Source: Promethearchaeum sp.
GTDB taxonomy: Archaea > Asgardarchaeota > Lokiarchaeia > Sigyniarchaeales > Promethearchaeaceae
NCBI GenBank assembly: GCA_030611625.1
Contig: JAUWPK010000179.1
Location: 1-7,650 of the forward strand
Direction of reading: 5' to 3'
DNA length: 7,650 bases
Part shown: piece after piece, positions 1 through 6,756 of the stretch
How the letters are laid out: each line of letters opens with the position of its first letter
Position numbering within the stretch: position 1 is the first letter of the stretch
Translations under genes and position numbers: made by a program
Notes under the pieces: generated by a model
What the model saw: only the letters and a program-made list of their open reading frames with translations
What the model was told of the DNA's origin: nothing
The model's database searches: none

Positions 1-47
1 TAATAAAAAGAAAAAAAATTTAAAAATCATCTATAGAAATTGGGATT

Positions 48-86
48 ATTCCTAAATTCTTTAATCAAATTTGCACAATTAGGAAT
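48..86. repeat. Imperfect inverted repeat in AT-rich leader
   Basis: The arms ATTCCTAAATT (48-58) and AATTAGGAAT (77-86) are complementary apart from one bulged A, with an 18-base spacer. They lie about 60 bases upstream of the first gene. They could form a weak hairpin marking the 3' end of an upstream transcript, or an operator for the following gene. In DNA this AT-rich such a match can arise by chance, so its role is uncertain. Apart from this and general A/T richness, nothing else is seen in bases 1-145. Confidence 0.25.
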
Positions 87-145
87 TGCTATTCATAAAC
101 AAAAGAATAAATAATTCCTTTCCTTTTTAAAAATCGAGAAATTAT

Positions 146-856
146 ATGATGCCCTCAAATCAAAATCTATTTAAATGGAAATTAGGGTGTTTTTTGGGTT
201 TAAACGATGGTTTAAATCTACATAATAAAGCAATTTCAATTAAAGATTCAACTGAATTTATTAATTTTATTCATTCTGACTCATTATTTCATATTAAACA
301 ATATGTAGATCCGGATTATAGCGAATTTAATGAAGGACTTTCTTCTGTATATAGGAAACTCTACAAATCTTTTGATAAAGTGGTGATTCCGGAGAAATTA
401 TCTGAGATTTTTTACGATTTCAAAGTAAAAATGGGAAATTATAGTTTTTATTTTTTAAAAGAATTTCATAAACTTTCCTCAGAAACCGATAAAAATTCAG
501 AATTAAATAACAATTTTGAATCAATCCAGAATATTAGGAAAGAAAAACCTTATTTTATGGGTTTAATTACATGTTTTGTCCTCTTTTCTAGGGAGATTTC
601 TTTTTTAAAAGATTTAGATTTAACCGATATTCTTTTAAAATTCCGAATTCTACGATTCAAATCAGGTTTTTATCCAAAATTTTACGTCGGATTCATTGAG
701 ATGCTTCTCAAGATTCATTCATACTACGTTTATTATGGGAATGATTTACCAGATTATATGGAGCGAATTGACAAAATCGAGCAAAAGCTTATTGAGAAAG
801 CACGAAATTTCCGACTTAATTATGAAATGTTTACTCTCCATGAAATTTTTCAGTAA
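146..856 (+). CDS. Hypothetical protein, predicted helical, no family recognised
   Basis: This open frame encodes 236 residues starting at the first of two adjacent ATG codons (146 and 149) and ending with TAA. I do not recognise the family. The product is rich in Phe, Tyr, Lys, Glu and Ile and looks mostly alpha-helical and soluble. It has no signal peptide. A moderately hydrophobic stretch around residues 136-150 (FMGLITCFVLF) is interrupted by charged residues and is more likely a buried helix than a membrane span. A polar, Asn/Ser/Glu-rich linker sits at about residues 110-132, suggesting two lobes. The C-terminal third has aromatic-rich helices (YPKFYVGFIEMLLKIHSYY) followed by a charged amphipathic helix (about residues 206-224). 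No strong Shine-Dalgarno sequence precedes it. It is followed by a T-rich stretch and is probably a single-gene transcript. It is likely real because it is long, has codon use like its neighbours, and no competing long frame exists. Confidence 0.7.
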   Translation: MMPSNQNLFKWKLGCFLGLNDGLNLHNKAISIKDSTEFINFIHSDSLFHIKQYVDPDYSEFNEGLSSVYRKLYKSFDKVVIPEKLSEIFYDFKVKMGNYSFYFLKEFHKLSSETDKNSELNNNFESIQNIRKEKPYFMGLITCFVLFSREISFLKDLDLTDILLKFRILRFKSGFYPKFYVGFIEMLLKIHSYYVYYGNDLPDYMERIDKIEQKLIEKARNFRLNYEMFTLHEIFQ

Positions 857-879
857 TTTTTTCTCTATTTTTGCGTTTT
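857..879 (+). terminator. T-rich terminator after the orphan gene
   Basis: Immediately after the TAA stop is a six-T run, then TCTCTATTTTTGCGTTTT. Archaeal RNA polymerase ends transcription on oligo-T tracts without needing a hairpin, so this is a plausible 3' end for the orphan gene. The call rests only on composition and position. Confidence 0.4.
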
Positions 880-887
880 AACTATTA

Positions 888-895
888 TTTTATAT
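888..895 (+). promoter_or_regulatory. Possible TATA box for the oxidoreductase-transporter unit
   Basis: TTTTATAT lies in the 131-base gap before the oxidoreductase gene and resembles an archaeal TATA box. Transcription would start about 25 bases downstream, giving a leader of roughly 65-70 bases before the ATG at 988. The surrounding DNA is so AT-rich that other placements are possible. Confidence 0.25.
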
Positions 896-977
896 TTTTC
901 AGTAGTTTTATTCTTTTAATGTCGAAAAGAGAAATAATAACCTTAGAATCCAGAAAAATTTAATTCAGAAATTGATC

Positions 978-984
978 AAGTGAT
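978..984 (+). promoter_or_regulatory. Ribosome binding site, AAGTGAT
   Basis: AAGTGAT ends three bases before the ATG at 988. Its GTGAT core is complementary to the conserved AUCAC near the archaeal 16S rRNA 3' end. This supports 988 as the start of the oxidoreductase gene and implies a leadered transcript. Confidence 0.45.
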
Positions 985-987
985 ATT

Positions 988-2040
988 ATGCAGAAAATAA
1001 AGAAAATTAAAGTTGGTATAATCGGATCAGGTTTTATTGCCGATTATCACTGCTTTGCTTATAAGCAAATACCCTCCGTCGAGATTATTGGTATATCATC
1101 TCTCTTATACGAGGAAGCAAAGAAATTAATGAAAAAATATGATATTCCCGGCGAACCGATTGATAATTATCAAGATTTACTAAAAATGGATCTGGATGTA
1201 GTTAGTATATGTTTACCAAATTATTTACACAAAAAAGTTGCAATAGCTGCACTAAATGTAGGAATACACGTAATGATTGAAAAACCATTAGCTCGAACTT
1301 CAAAAGAGGGAGAAGATATAATTTCTGCAGCAAAAAATGCAGGTAAGAATATATTTTATTGTGAAAATAATATTTACGCGCCAGCTTTTAGAAAAATTAA
1401 AGAAATAATTAAAGAAGGTGGCTTAGGGAAAATATATAAAGCTAGAGGGAAAGAACAACATTCTGGCCCCCATAGCGCTTGGTTCTACAAAAAGGACAAA
1501 TCAGGTGGAGGATCCTTAATTGATTTGGGAATTCATGATATAGCATGTTTAATATGGTTTTTAGAAGATGATGTAAAAAGCGTTTTCTGTCAAACTTCAA
1601 CTATTCAACCAGATCGAGGAGAATTTGGCAAATGTGATGTTGAAGATAATGCTATGGGAATATTATACTTTAGACATGGCGCGCATGTTTCAATTGAAGA
1701 ATCTTGGACCGCTCCAGGTGGTTATAGCATGTTGTTTGAAATTTATGGAACTAAAGGTCAAGTTATAGCAGACCCATGTCGAATGACACCATTAATAGCC
1801 TATAGTGAAAAAGGATATGGATATTCTGTTGAAAAAGCGGGGAGTACAATCGGTTGGACATATCCTGTTCCTGATGAAGCTTGGACATTTGGTTATCAAC
1901 AAGAAATGAAGCATTTTATTGAATGTATAGAAACTGGTAAAAAATCGCAAACTGATGGAGAATTTGGTCTAAAAATACTTAAGATCGTTGAACTAATGTA
2001 TAAATCAGCAAAATCCGGAAAAATTGAAGAAATGGAATAA
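988..2040 (+). CDS. Gfo/Idh/MocA family NAD(P)-dependent oxidoreductase
   Basis: This is a 350-residue cytoplasmic enzyme, the usual length for the family, which typically oxidises or reduces a hydroxyl of a sugar, polyol or nucleotide sugar with NAD(P). The N-terminal Rossmann fold is clear: a strand followed by GIIGSGFIADYH (residues 10-21) for dinucleotide binding, VVSICLPNYLH (71-81), and the family signature EKPLA (98-102) with catalytic Lys99. The C-terminal alpha/beta domain holds EQHSGPHSAWF (156-166) and GGGSLIDLGIHDI (173-185), with the expected catalytic His183. The acidic residue usually three positions after this His is Ala186 here. There is no signal peptide. The ATG start is supported by an upstream GTGAT ribosome site, and the Rossmann strand begins only seven residues in. 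It is followed after four bases by a membrane transporter, so the two are probably one transcript. The family is certain; the substrate is not known. Confidence 0.93.
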   Translation: MQKIKKIKVGIIGSGFIADYHCFAYKQIPSVEIIGISSLLYEEAKKLMKKYDIPGEPIDNYQDLLKMDLDVVSICLPNYLHKKVAIAALNVGIHVMIEKPLARTSKEGEDIISAAKNAGKNIFYCENNIYAPAFRKIKEIIKEGGLGKIYKARGKEQHSGPHSAWFYKKDKSGGGSLIDLGIHDIACLIWFLEDDVKSVFCQTSTIQPDRGEFGKCDVEDNAMGILYFRHGAHVSIEESWTAPGGYSMLFEIYGTKGQVIADPCRMTPLIAYSEKGYGYSVEKAGSTIGWTYPVPDEAWTFGYQQEMKHFIECIETGKKSQTDGEFGLKILKIVELMYKSAKSGKIEEME

Positions 2041-2044
2041 TAAA

Positions 2045-2908
2045 ATGGGAATTATAGCAGGATCCGCTTTAACTGGGCGAATTTTACTTCTAGGTTATGA
2101 GAGAATTGCCTTCAAAAAAGCTGGAAGAGAAAAAAATTCAATGATCTCAACGTTTTTGTTATTTTTTATCCCTACTTTTCTTCTTCTTCCAATTCTTTTT
2201 TATTATTCATGGGATTTTATCGTATTACTCTATGCATTCCCAAGTTCAGTAATCTATACTGCAGCATTTTTAATTTATATTAATGTTCTTTCAAATTACG
2301 AGGTTTCTCTCATTGTACCTTTTTATAATTTTAATGTCTTTTTCCTACTAATACTTTCAATAATCTTCTTAGAAGATTCGTTTAATACTCTTAAAATAAT
2401 TGGAATTATTATGCTTTTTCTTGGAACAACTTTCTTAAATAAAGAAGCAAGGTTATTAGATTCTTTGAAGGCGGTTTACAATAATAGAGGATGCCAATTG
2501 ATGATTTTAGTTTCAATGTTAATGGCAGTAGGACGTGTTATTGATACATTTTTAATAAGAACATTCAATCCTGGAGAATACAGCATTGCACTCTATTTTT
2601 TAATCAGCTTTGATATTTTCATTATAATACTTTTCACAAAAAAAGTCAAAGATATTATTCCTACTTTTAAATCGCGCTATAAAGAGTTTTTAATAGGAAG
2701 TGGAACAAATGCATTTTCTTATTTGTTTTTATTAATCGCGCTAACAGAAATGGAAATATCTACTGCAGAACCTTTATCTATGTTATCAATTATTCTTTCA
2801 ATTATTTTTTCATATCTATTTTTTAAAGAGAAAATTAAAGATCGATTAATTGGAGGCATAATTATGTCAATAGGGGCAGTCTTATTAATAATCCAGCTCA
2901 ATAATTGA
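2045..2908 (+). CDS. EamA/DMT superfamily membrane transporter
   Basis: This 287-residue integral membrane protein has about ten hydrophobic helices, matching the size and two-repeat design of the drug/metabolite transporter (EamA) superfamily. The repeat ends are visible: VLSNYEVSLIVPFYNF then IIFLEDSFNTLKIIGIIMLF (about residues 81-125), and IALTEMEISTAEPLSM then YLFFKEKIKDRLIGGIIMS (about 231-275). Each repeat shows the typical small polar helix with a central Pro, an acidic/basic turn and a Gly-rich last helix. I chose the ATG at 2045, four bases after the oxidoreductase stop. A TTG at 2024 in the same frame would add seven hydrophilic residues and overlap the upstream gene, which seems less likely. 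The coupling suggests transport of a substrate or product of the oxidoreductase, or of an unrelated metabolite. Sequence identity to named members is low by eye, so direction and substrate stay open. Confidence 0.82.
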   Translation: MGIIAGSALTGRILLLGYERIAFKKAGREKNSMISTFLLFFIPTFLLLPILFYYSWDFIVLLYAFPSSVIYTAAFLIYINVLSNYEVSLIVPFYNFNVFFLLILSIIFLEDSFNTLKIIGIIMLFLGTTFLNKEARLLDSLKAVYNNRGCQLMILVSMLMAVGRVIDTFLIRTFNPGEYSIALYFLISFDIFIIILFTKKVKDIIPTFKSRYKEFLIGSGTNAFSYLFLLIALTEMEISTAEPLSMLSIILSIIFSYLFFKEKIKDRLIGGIIMSIGAVLLIIQLNN

Positions 2909-2943
2909 GAATATACATTATTTTTGAAGAAAAGAAAAAAAAA
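2909..2943. terminator. Convergent oligo-T terminators
   Basis: The 35 bases between the convergent transporter and TPR genes carry a T-rich stretch on the plus strand (TTATTTTT, 2918-2925). They also carry a run of nine A (2935-2943), which reads as U9 followed by UCUUUUCUUC in the minus-strand transcript. Both fit hairpin-less archaeal terminators, so this small segment probably ends both transcripts. The minus-strand tract is the stronger of the two. Confidence 0.55.
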
Positions 2944-5328
2944 TTAACTTACTAAGAGTTTGCACCATAATATGCTGGCTTTCATATACTTCTTTCGTGC
3001 AAAATAAAACAACCCAATAAAAAATAATTGAACATTAATATTGTCGCTCCAACTAAAAATCTCTTCAAAATATTTAGCTGACTTAAGCTCTTGCAACATA
3101 TTTTCCAAATTTTCAGTAGGTATATTTAGATATTCTGCAATTAAAGATGAGTTTATAAATTTTGCAACTTCTTTTAACGAAGAGTTCTTTGAATACAATC
3201 TTATTGCATTTAGGAAAGAAAAATATATATTTAACGTGGAATACTGAAATCCTTCCATTATTTGGTTCCACTTTGGGTGATTTAAGGCATATTTAATATG
3301 ATTCTCTAATATTTCAGTAGAATTTAGTAATCCCGATGAAGTATTAATAAATAGGTCTATTTTACCGATGATTAAACCGAAATATATTTTTCTTTTAATA
3401 ATATTTTTTGTTGGTATAAGTAGGACTTTTGGATATTCTAATGTTGTTTTTAACACATAAAATTGGTAATTTGAGTTAGGATATTTATGATAATAAATTA
3501 TTTGTTCTGGAAGATTTAATCCATACATTTGGAGGGTTTGAATTTCGTTTTCTTCCAAAAATCCCTTCATATTAAACTTCTTTACAATCTGATTTATTTT
3601 TTTTAGTTCTTTATTTTCATTCTCTTTCTGTTTACTGCCAAATTTTTGTATCTTAAGCGTTTCTTGAAATAGGTTAGAAGAAAATTGAGAACCAGGAAAA
3701 ATCTTATCAGGTTGCCTAATAGTTGTCTCTGGATCTATATCTCTAGAGAATCTTTTATTATGGATAAAAACTGTAGTATTCAAATCATGGCCAAAAACAT
3801 TGGGGAGATCATTTTTTTCTGTCTTAATATCTTTATATTTTGGGGATATAATTTGTGTCTTCATTTGATTGGATAAATAATCGCTATCTTTTTGCTCAAG
3901 ATTGACCATTCCATCGAATTTTGCCTTTCTAAGCTGTTCAACCTGTTCTAAATTAACTTTGCGTTTAAGTTTTTCTAATTCTTCAGCATAGTGCTGCGCT
4001 TTTGAAACCATTTCAAGCTCATAGCATAATAAATGTAATTCCTCTAAAATGAGAAATTCATAATTGAAATTCTTACTTCTATGGGCTTTTTGAGATTCTT
4101 TTATTAATATCTTCATTCTTTGTTTCTGTGAACGCGTTAGTTGTGATTTGCAATCTTTCCATTTTCTATCATGATCAGCTTTTGCATACATATCCAGAGC
4201 ATTGTGAAAATGATTGATTTGTTGATTTAGCGCGTTTAATGAATCTATATTAATTTTTTGACCTTTTTTATATTCAATATCTCCCATATATATTATGAAA
4301 TTATTGTATTGTTCGATAGCGTCTGAAATCTTTTTTTTAGCATTAATACTTTTGAAATTTTCAATAGCTTTCTGAAAATATAAAATTGCTTCTTCTGTTT
4401 CTAAATTTTTACTATGTTGATTTGCTAATTTTAAATTATATTTTCCGAAATTTACACAAGTCTTAAGATAATCTTCTTTAGATTTTTTCTGTTTTTCTTC
4501 TTCCTTTTGTATTCTGTAGTAATGGTATGCTTTTCTAAATAATTTTGCAGCTTCTCTGAATCGATTTTTGTTCCGATAATAATTACCTGCCTTTAAATAA
4601 TATTCCGCTGTTAAATCATCAATATCTCTTTGCAAATCAGTTAAAAATCCATGAATCCTTACACTTTTAGATCCATCCTGAAAAATTAACTGGCTTTTTT
4701 GAAGGATCTGTATCGAATTAATTATATTTTTTTTTTTAATAGCACTTTTTGCTAAATTAATATATTCTTTTCCAATTTCTTTATATATTGCTTTAATCGT
4801 CCTATTAATGCTATCGACATTATACTTCCTTTTAGTAATTTCCTCAATGATAGGTTGAAAAAATTCAAAAAATATACTATAAGTAAACTCAAAATCTGCC
4901 TTTACATCTTCAAATCTTTTTTTAAAACCTTTTTTTTGTAATTCAGTGCTTTTTATTATACCTAACTTTTTTAAAACCCATTTTTCTTCCAATTGAGAAA
5001 AATTGTGAGATTTTTTATGTAGAGCTCGATCGTTTTCACTACTAGTATTTCTTAAAATTTCATAAATGTTCAAAAGATTTACCAGAATGGCCGCAGTTTT
5101 TAATTCATCATCATGATAGAGTGATTCTTTAGCTGCAGCGAGATTTCGATCGTATATCATGTTTAAAGCTAATGAATAATTTAAAATTACTGTAGATAAA
5201 TCAGAATGTTGCTGGGCACCCATTTCTATTTGCAAATATTCAAATTTCTTTAAAGCCTCTAGCGTTTTTCCTTGTTTAAGTAAGCTTATTGCATGTCGTA
5301 AATCTAGCTTTATAGGAGTTGCATTCAT
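2944..5328 (-). CDS. Large TPR-like helical repeat protein coupled to kleisin gene
   Basis: This 794-residue soluble protein starts at an ATG. I do not recognise a named family. Helical pairs with TPR-like spacing are visible near residues 11-40 (AISLLKQGKTLEALKKFE), 186-215, 240-273 (the clearest, YYLKAGNYYRNKNRFREAA) and 291-326 (EEAILYFQKAIENF). More Lys/Glu-rich helices, possibly coiled coil, run to about 470. A polar, probably disordered linker spans about 475-575 and includes Thr/Pro/Asp-rich segments. A separate C-terminal domain follows at about 580-794; it begins with mixed strands and helices and contains a helix-turn-helix-like stretch (SSLIAEYLNIPTENLENMLQ, 727-746). No signal peptide or membrane span is convincing. 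TPR arrays normally act as protein-binding scaffolds. The gene lies 36 bases downstream of the ScpA-like gene on the same strand, so co-transcription is likely and a role with the kleisin complex is possible but unproven. No strong Shine-Dalgarno sequence is seen. Confidence 0.75.
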   Translation of the reverse strand: MNATPIKLDLRHAISLLKQGKTLEALKKFEYLQIEMGAQQHSDLSTVILNYSLALNMIYDRNLAAAKESLYHDDELKTAAILVNLLNIYEILRNTSSENDRALHKKSHNFSQLEEKWVLKKLGIIKSTELQKKGFKKRFEDVKADFEFTYSIFFEFFQPIIEEITKRKYNVDSINRTIKAIYKEIGKEYINLAKSAIKKKNIINSIQILQKSQLIFQDGSKSVRIHGFLTDLQRDIDDLTAEYYLKAGNYYRNKNRFREAAKLFRKAYHYYRIQKEEEKQKKSKEDYLKTCVNFGKYNLKLANQHSKNLETEEAILYFQKAIENFKSINAKKKISDAIEQYNNFIIYMGDIEYKKGQKINIDSLNALNQQINHFHNALDMYAKADHDRKWKDCKSQLTRSQKQRMKILIKESQKAHRSKNFNYEFLILEELHLLCYELEMVSKAQHYAEELEKLKRKVNLEQVEQLRKAKFDGMVNLEQKDSDYLSNQMKTQIISPKYKDIKTEKNDLPNVFGHDLNTTVFIHNKRFSRDIDPETTIRQPDKIFPGSQFSSNLFQETLKIQKFGSKQKENENKELKKINQIVKKFNMKGFLEENEIQTLQMYGLNLPEQIIYYHKYPNSNYQFYVLKTTLEYPKVLLIPTKNIIKRKIYFGLIIGKIDLFINTSSGLLNSTEILENHIKYALNHPKWNQIMEGFQYSTLNIYFSFLNAIRLYSKNSSLKEVAKFINSSLIAEYLNIPTENLENMLQELKSAKYFEEIFSWSDNINVQLFFIGLFYFARKKYMKASILWCKLLVS

Positions 5329-5335
5329 TTCTGTA

Positions 5336-5358
5336 TTAAAGATATTTTCTATCTTTAA
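5336..5358. repeat. Perfect 9-bp inverted repeat between the coupled genes
   Basis: TTAAAGATA (5336-5344) and TATCTTTAA (5350-5358) are exact reverse complements separated by five bases. They lie wholly within the 36-base gap between the kleisin and TPR genes, seven bases before the TPR start codon. In RNA this would be a weak AU hairpin occupying the TPR gene's leader; in DNA it could be a protein-binding palindrome. It could tune translation of the TPR gene, or partly attenuate read-through. Confidence 0.4.
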
Positions 5359-5364
5359 AAATCA

Positions 5365-6546
5365 TTAGCATTGTTTTATAGGAGTAATAAAAATGTCAAT
5401 TCCCGTAGATTCTTCTATATTTTCTTTGATCGAATCATCATCTATGATCTGCCAGAGTTCCGCTTGTTTTCTATTTACCAATTGAAGTAAATATAATAGA
5501 GTTCGTACAATTCCTTCAGCATCAGGTGTAATTATGAGGGTTAGAAAGGAAATGGGTTGTTTCTTCTCAATAAAAATTGTGTTAATTTTTTTTAACATGT
5601 TTTTAATATGAAGTTCAACCAATGCACGCTCTTGTTCAGCCTTCTTAATAATATTATCTGGTAAAATGGAAGAGGCTAGACTTTTTTCTGAGATTTTCCT
5701 ATTTGATGATTTAATTTGATAATTCAAAGTTTTTATTAGTGCTTTTCCTAAATCATCCAGATTAATTCTCCTATATATTTTACGCACCGGGGGTGCAATA
5801 TATCGAAGTCCATGCCGATCTTCATAATAAAAAGGATAAGTAGAAAAAGAAGAAGCTAATTCCTTGTCACGATTGGCTTTATATGCAGCAATAGTTTCAG
5901 GATTTTCAAGATCAATACTCGATGATTTATTTTTTTGATGTGAAATCGCAGATAATATTCCTGCAATATTATTTGAATTTGGTTCATTATTGTCATCACC
6001 ATTTTCACAATAATCAGAATCACCATATTCATCAAGTTCATCAAATTCTTCTCCCTCTAATTCATTTATATTTAGATCTTCTTGAGCTTCACTAGATTCT
6101 TTGATAACTAAATTAGATTTTGCATGAACAATCTTAGAAGCAGAATATATTAATCGCCCACCGATTCTAAATTTGATTTCAGAATTATCATAAATTCGTT
6201 TTCTGAAATTTTCTAAGGCTTTTTCAACATTAATTTCCCAAGGATTATCATGAATAACTCTTCTCAGTTCAGTTTCATTTATTAAAGCATTTAATTCACC
6301 AGGGACTTGCATGAAGAGATTGCCCTTTTTTTGAATATTACTGATGGATTTTACCTGATTCCTAATTTCAAGTCGTTTTGTATCAATGTTTTCGAGATCT
6401 AAAAACTCTGAATTTTTTTTTTTTTCTTGATTTTCAAAGGTTTTTTCTTCATCCATTTCTAGATTTCCAGAAAAACTTTGATTTCCATCACTAACATTAA
6501 AATCTGGTTTAATCTCTTGAAATCCTTTTTCCACAGTAATCCACAT
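5365..6546 (-). CDS. scpA: ScpA-like kleisin (SMC complex subunit)
   Basis: This is a 393-residue protein resembling archaeal segregation and condensation protein A, the kleisin that bridges the two heads of the SMC dimer in chromosome organisation. The N-terminal kleisin domain is seen at about residues 83-148: a helix, the hallmark PWEINVEKALENF (102-114), then GGRLIYSASKIVHAKSNLVI (129-148), which in kleisins packs on the SMC neck. A very acidic Asp/Glu/Asn linker follows (154-189). Next is the ScpA-like APPVRKIYRRINLDDLGKAL (251-270). The C-terminal winged helix that binds the SMC cap is at about 333-390, with GIVRTLLYLLQLVNRKQAEL and the closing strand GIDIFITPI. At 393 residues it is longer than typical archaeal ScpA because of a polar extension of about 76 residues and the long linker. 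I chose the ATG at 6546; a TTG one codon upstream is also open. It heads a two-gene unit with the TPR protein. No SMC or ScpB gene is in the window. The call rests on motif recall without an alignment. Confidence 0.8.
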   Translation of the reverse strand: MWITVEKGFQEIKPDFNVSDGNQSFSGNLEMDEEKTFENQEKKKNSEFLDLENIDTKRLEIRNQVKSISNIQKKGNLFMQVPGELNALINETELRRVIHDNPWEINVEKALENFRKRIYDNSEIKFRIGGRLIYSASKIVHAKSNLVIKESSEAQEDLNINELEGEEFDELDEYGDSDYCENGDDNNEPNSNNIAGILSAISHQKNKSSSIDLENPETIAAYKANRDKELASSFSTYPFYYEDRHGLRYIAPPVRKIYRRINLDDLGKALIKTLNYQIKSSNRKISEKSLASSILPDNIIKKAEQERALVELHIKNMLKKINTIFIEKKQPISFLTLIITPDAEGIVRTLLYLLQLVNRKQAELWQIIDDDSIKENIEESTGIDIFITPIKQC

Positions 6547-6589
6547 CAATCAAAAAGTTAACTTCTAATTATAATTTTAAAATATACCT

Positions 6590-6597
6590 CTATAAAA
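6590..6597 (-). promoter_or_regulatory. Possible TATA box for the kleisin-TPR unit
   Basis: Read on the minus strand this is TTTTATAG, preceded by AGG, about 45-50 bases upstream of the kleisin ATG. A start about 25 bases downstream would leave a leader of some 20 bases. A second AT element (TATATTTT on the minus strand, at about 6578-6586) is an alternative. Confidence 0.3.
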
Positions 6598-6690
6598 CCT
6601 AATTGTAGGAGTATTATTTTATTAACATATTATTCATGTAATATCGGGACAATATAGAAAATTCAAAGATGGAGTTTAATGTATAATAAA

Positions 6691-6699
6691 AAATATAAA
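6691..6699 (+). promoter_or_regulatory. Possible TATA box for the Roadblock gene
   Basis: AAATATAAA lies in the divergent intergenic region. A transcription start about 25 bases downstream (roughly 6720) fits a leader that includes the AAGGAAG ribosome site and the ATG at 6757. It would leave hardly any leader for the TTG at 6730. Confidence 0.35.
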
Positions 6700-6740
6700 A
6701 GTGAGAAAACAATTAATAAACATACTTAGTTGGATATTAC

Positions 6741-6747
6741 AAGGAAG
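6741..6747 (+). promoter_or_regulatory. Ribosome binding site that decides the Roadblock start
   Basis: The purine-rich AAGGAAG lies nine bases before the ATG at 6757 and resembles a Shine-Dalgarno sequence. The upstream TTG at 6730, which directly follows an in-frame TAG, has no comparable site. This favours 6757 as the start. Confidence 0.4.
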
Positions 6748-6756
6748 TTTCAAAAA

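Noticed and set aside
696..881. Short open frame of 61 codons overlapping the end of the orphan gene
   Set aside because: It lies in another frame of a longer, better-supported gene, and its product has no recognisable character.
2024..2044. TTG start for the transporter overlapping the oxidoreductase
   Set aside because: It adds only hydrophilic residues before the first membrane helix; the ATG at 2045 is better placed.
2719..2901. Minus-strand 60-codon frame under the transporter
   Set aside because: It is antisense to a membrane-protein repeat, with no ribosome site and no protein-like features.
3041..3876. Two plus-strand frames (3041-3247 and 3685-3876) opposite the TPR gene
   Set aside because: They are antisense shadows of a long continuous coding frame, with no promoter or ribosome site of their own.
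5856..6044. Minus-strand 62-codon Met/Ile-rich frame inside the kleisin gene
   Set aside because: It arises from the GAT/GAA-rich acidic linker read in a shifted frame.
6730..6756. TTG start for the Roadblock protein
   Set aside because: It directly follows an in-frame stop, has no ribosome site and sits too close to the TATA-like box. The ATG at 6757 has AAGGAAG upstream. Not excluded outright.
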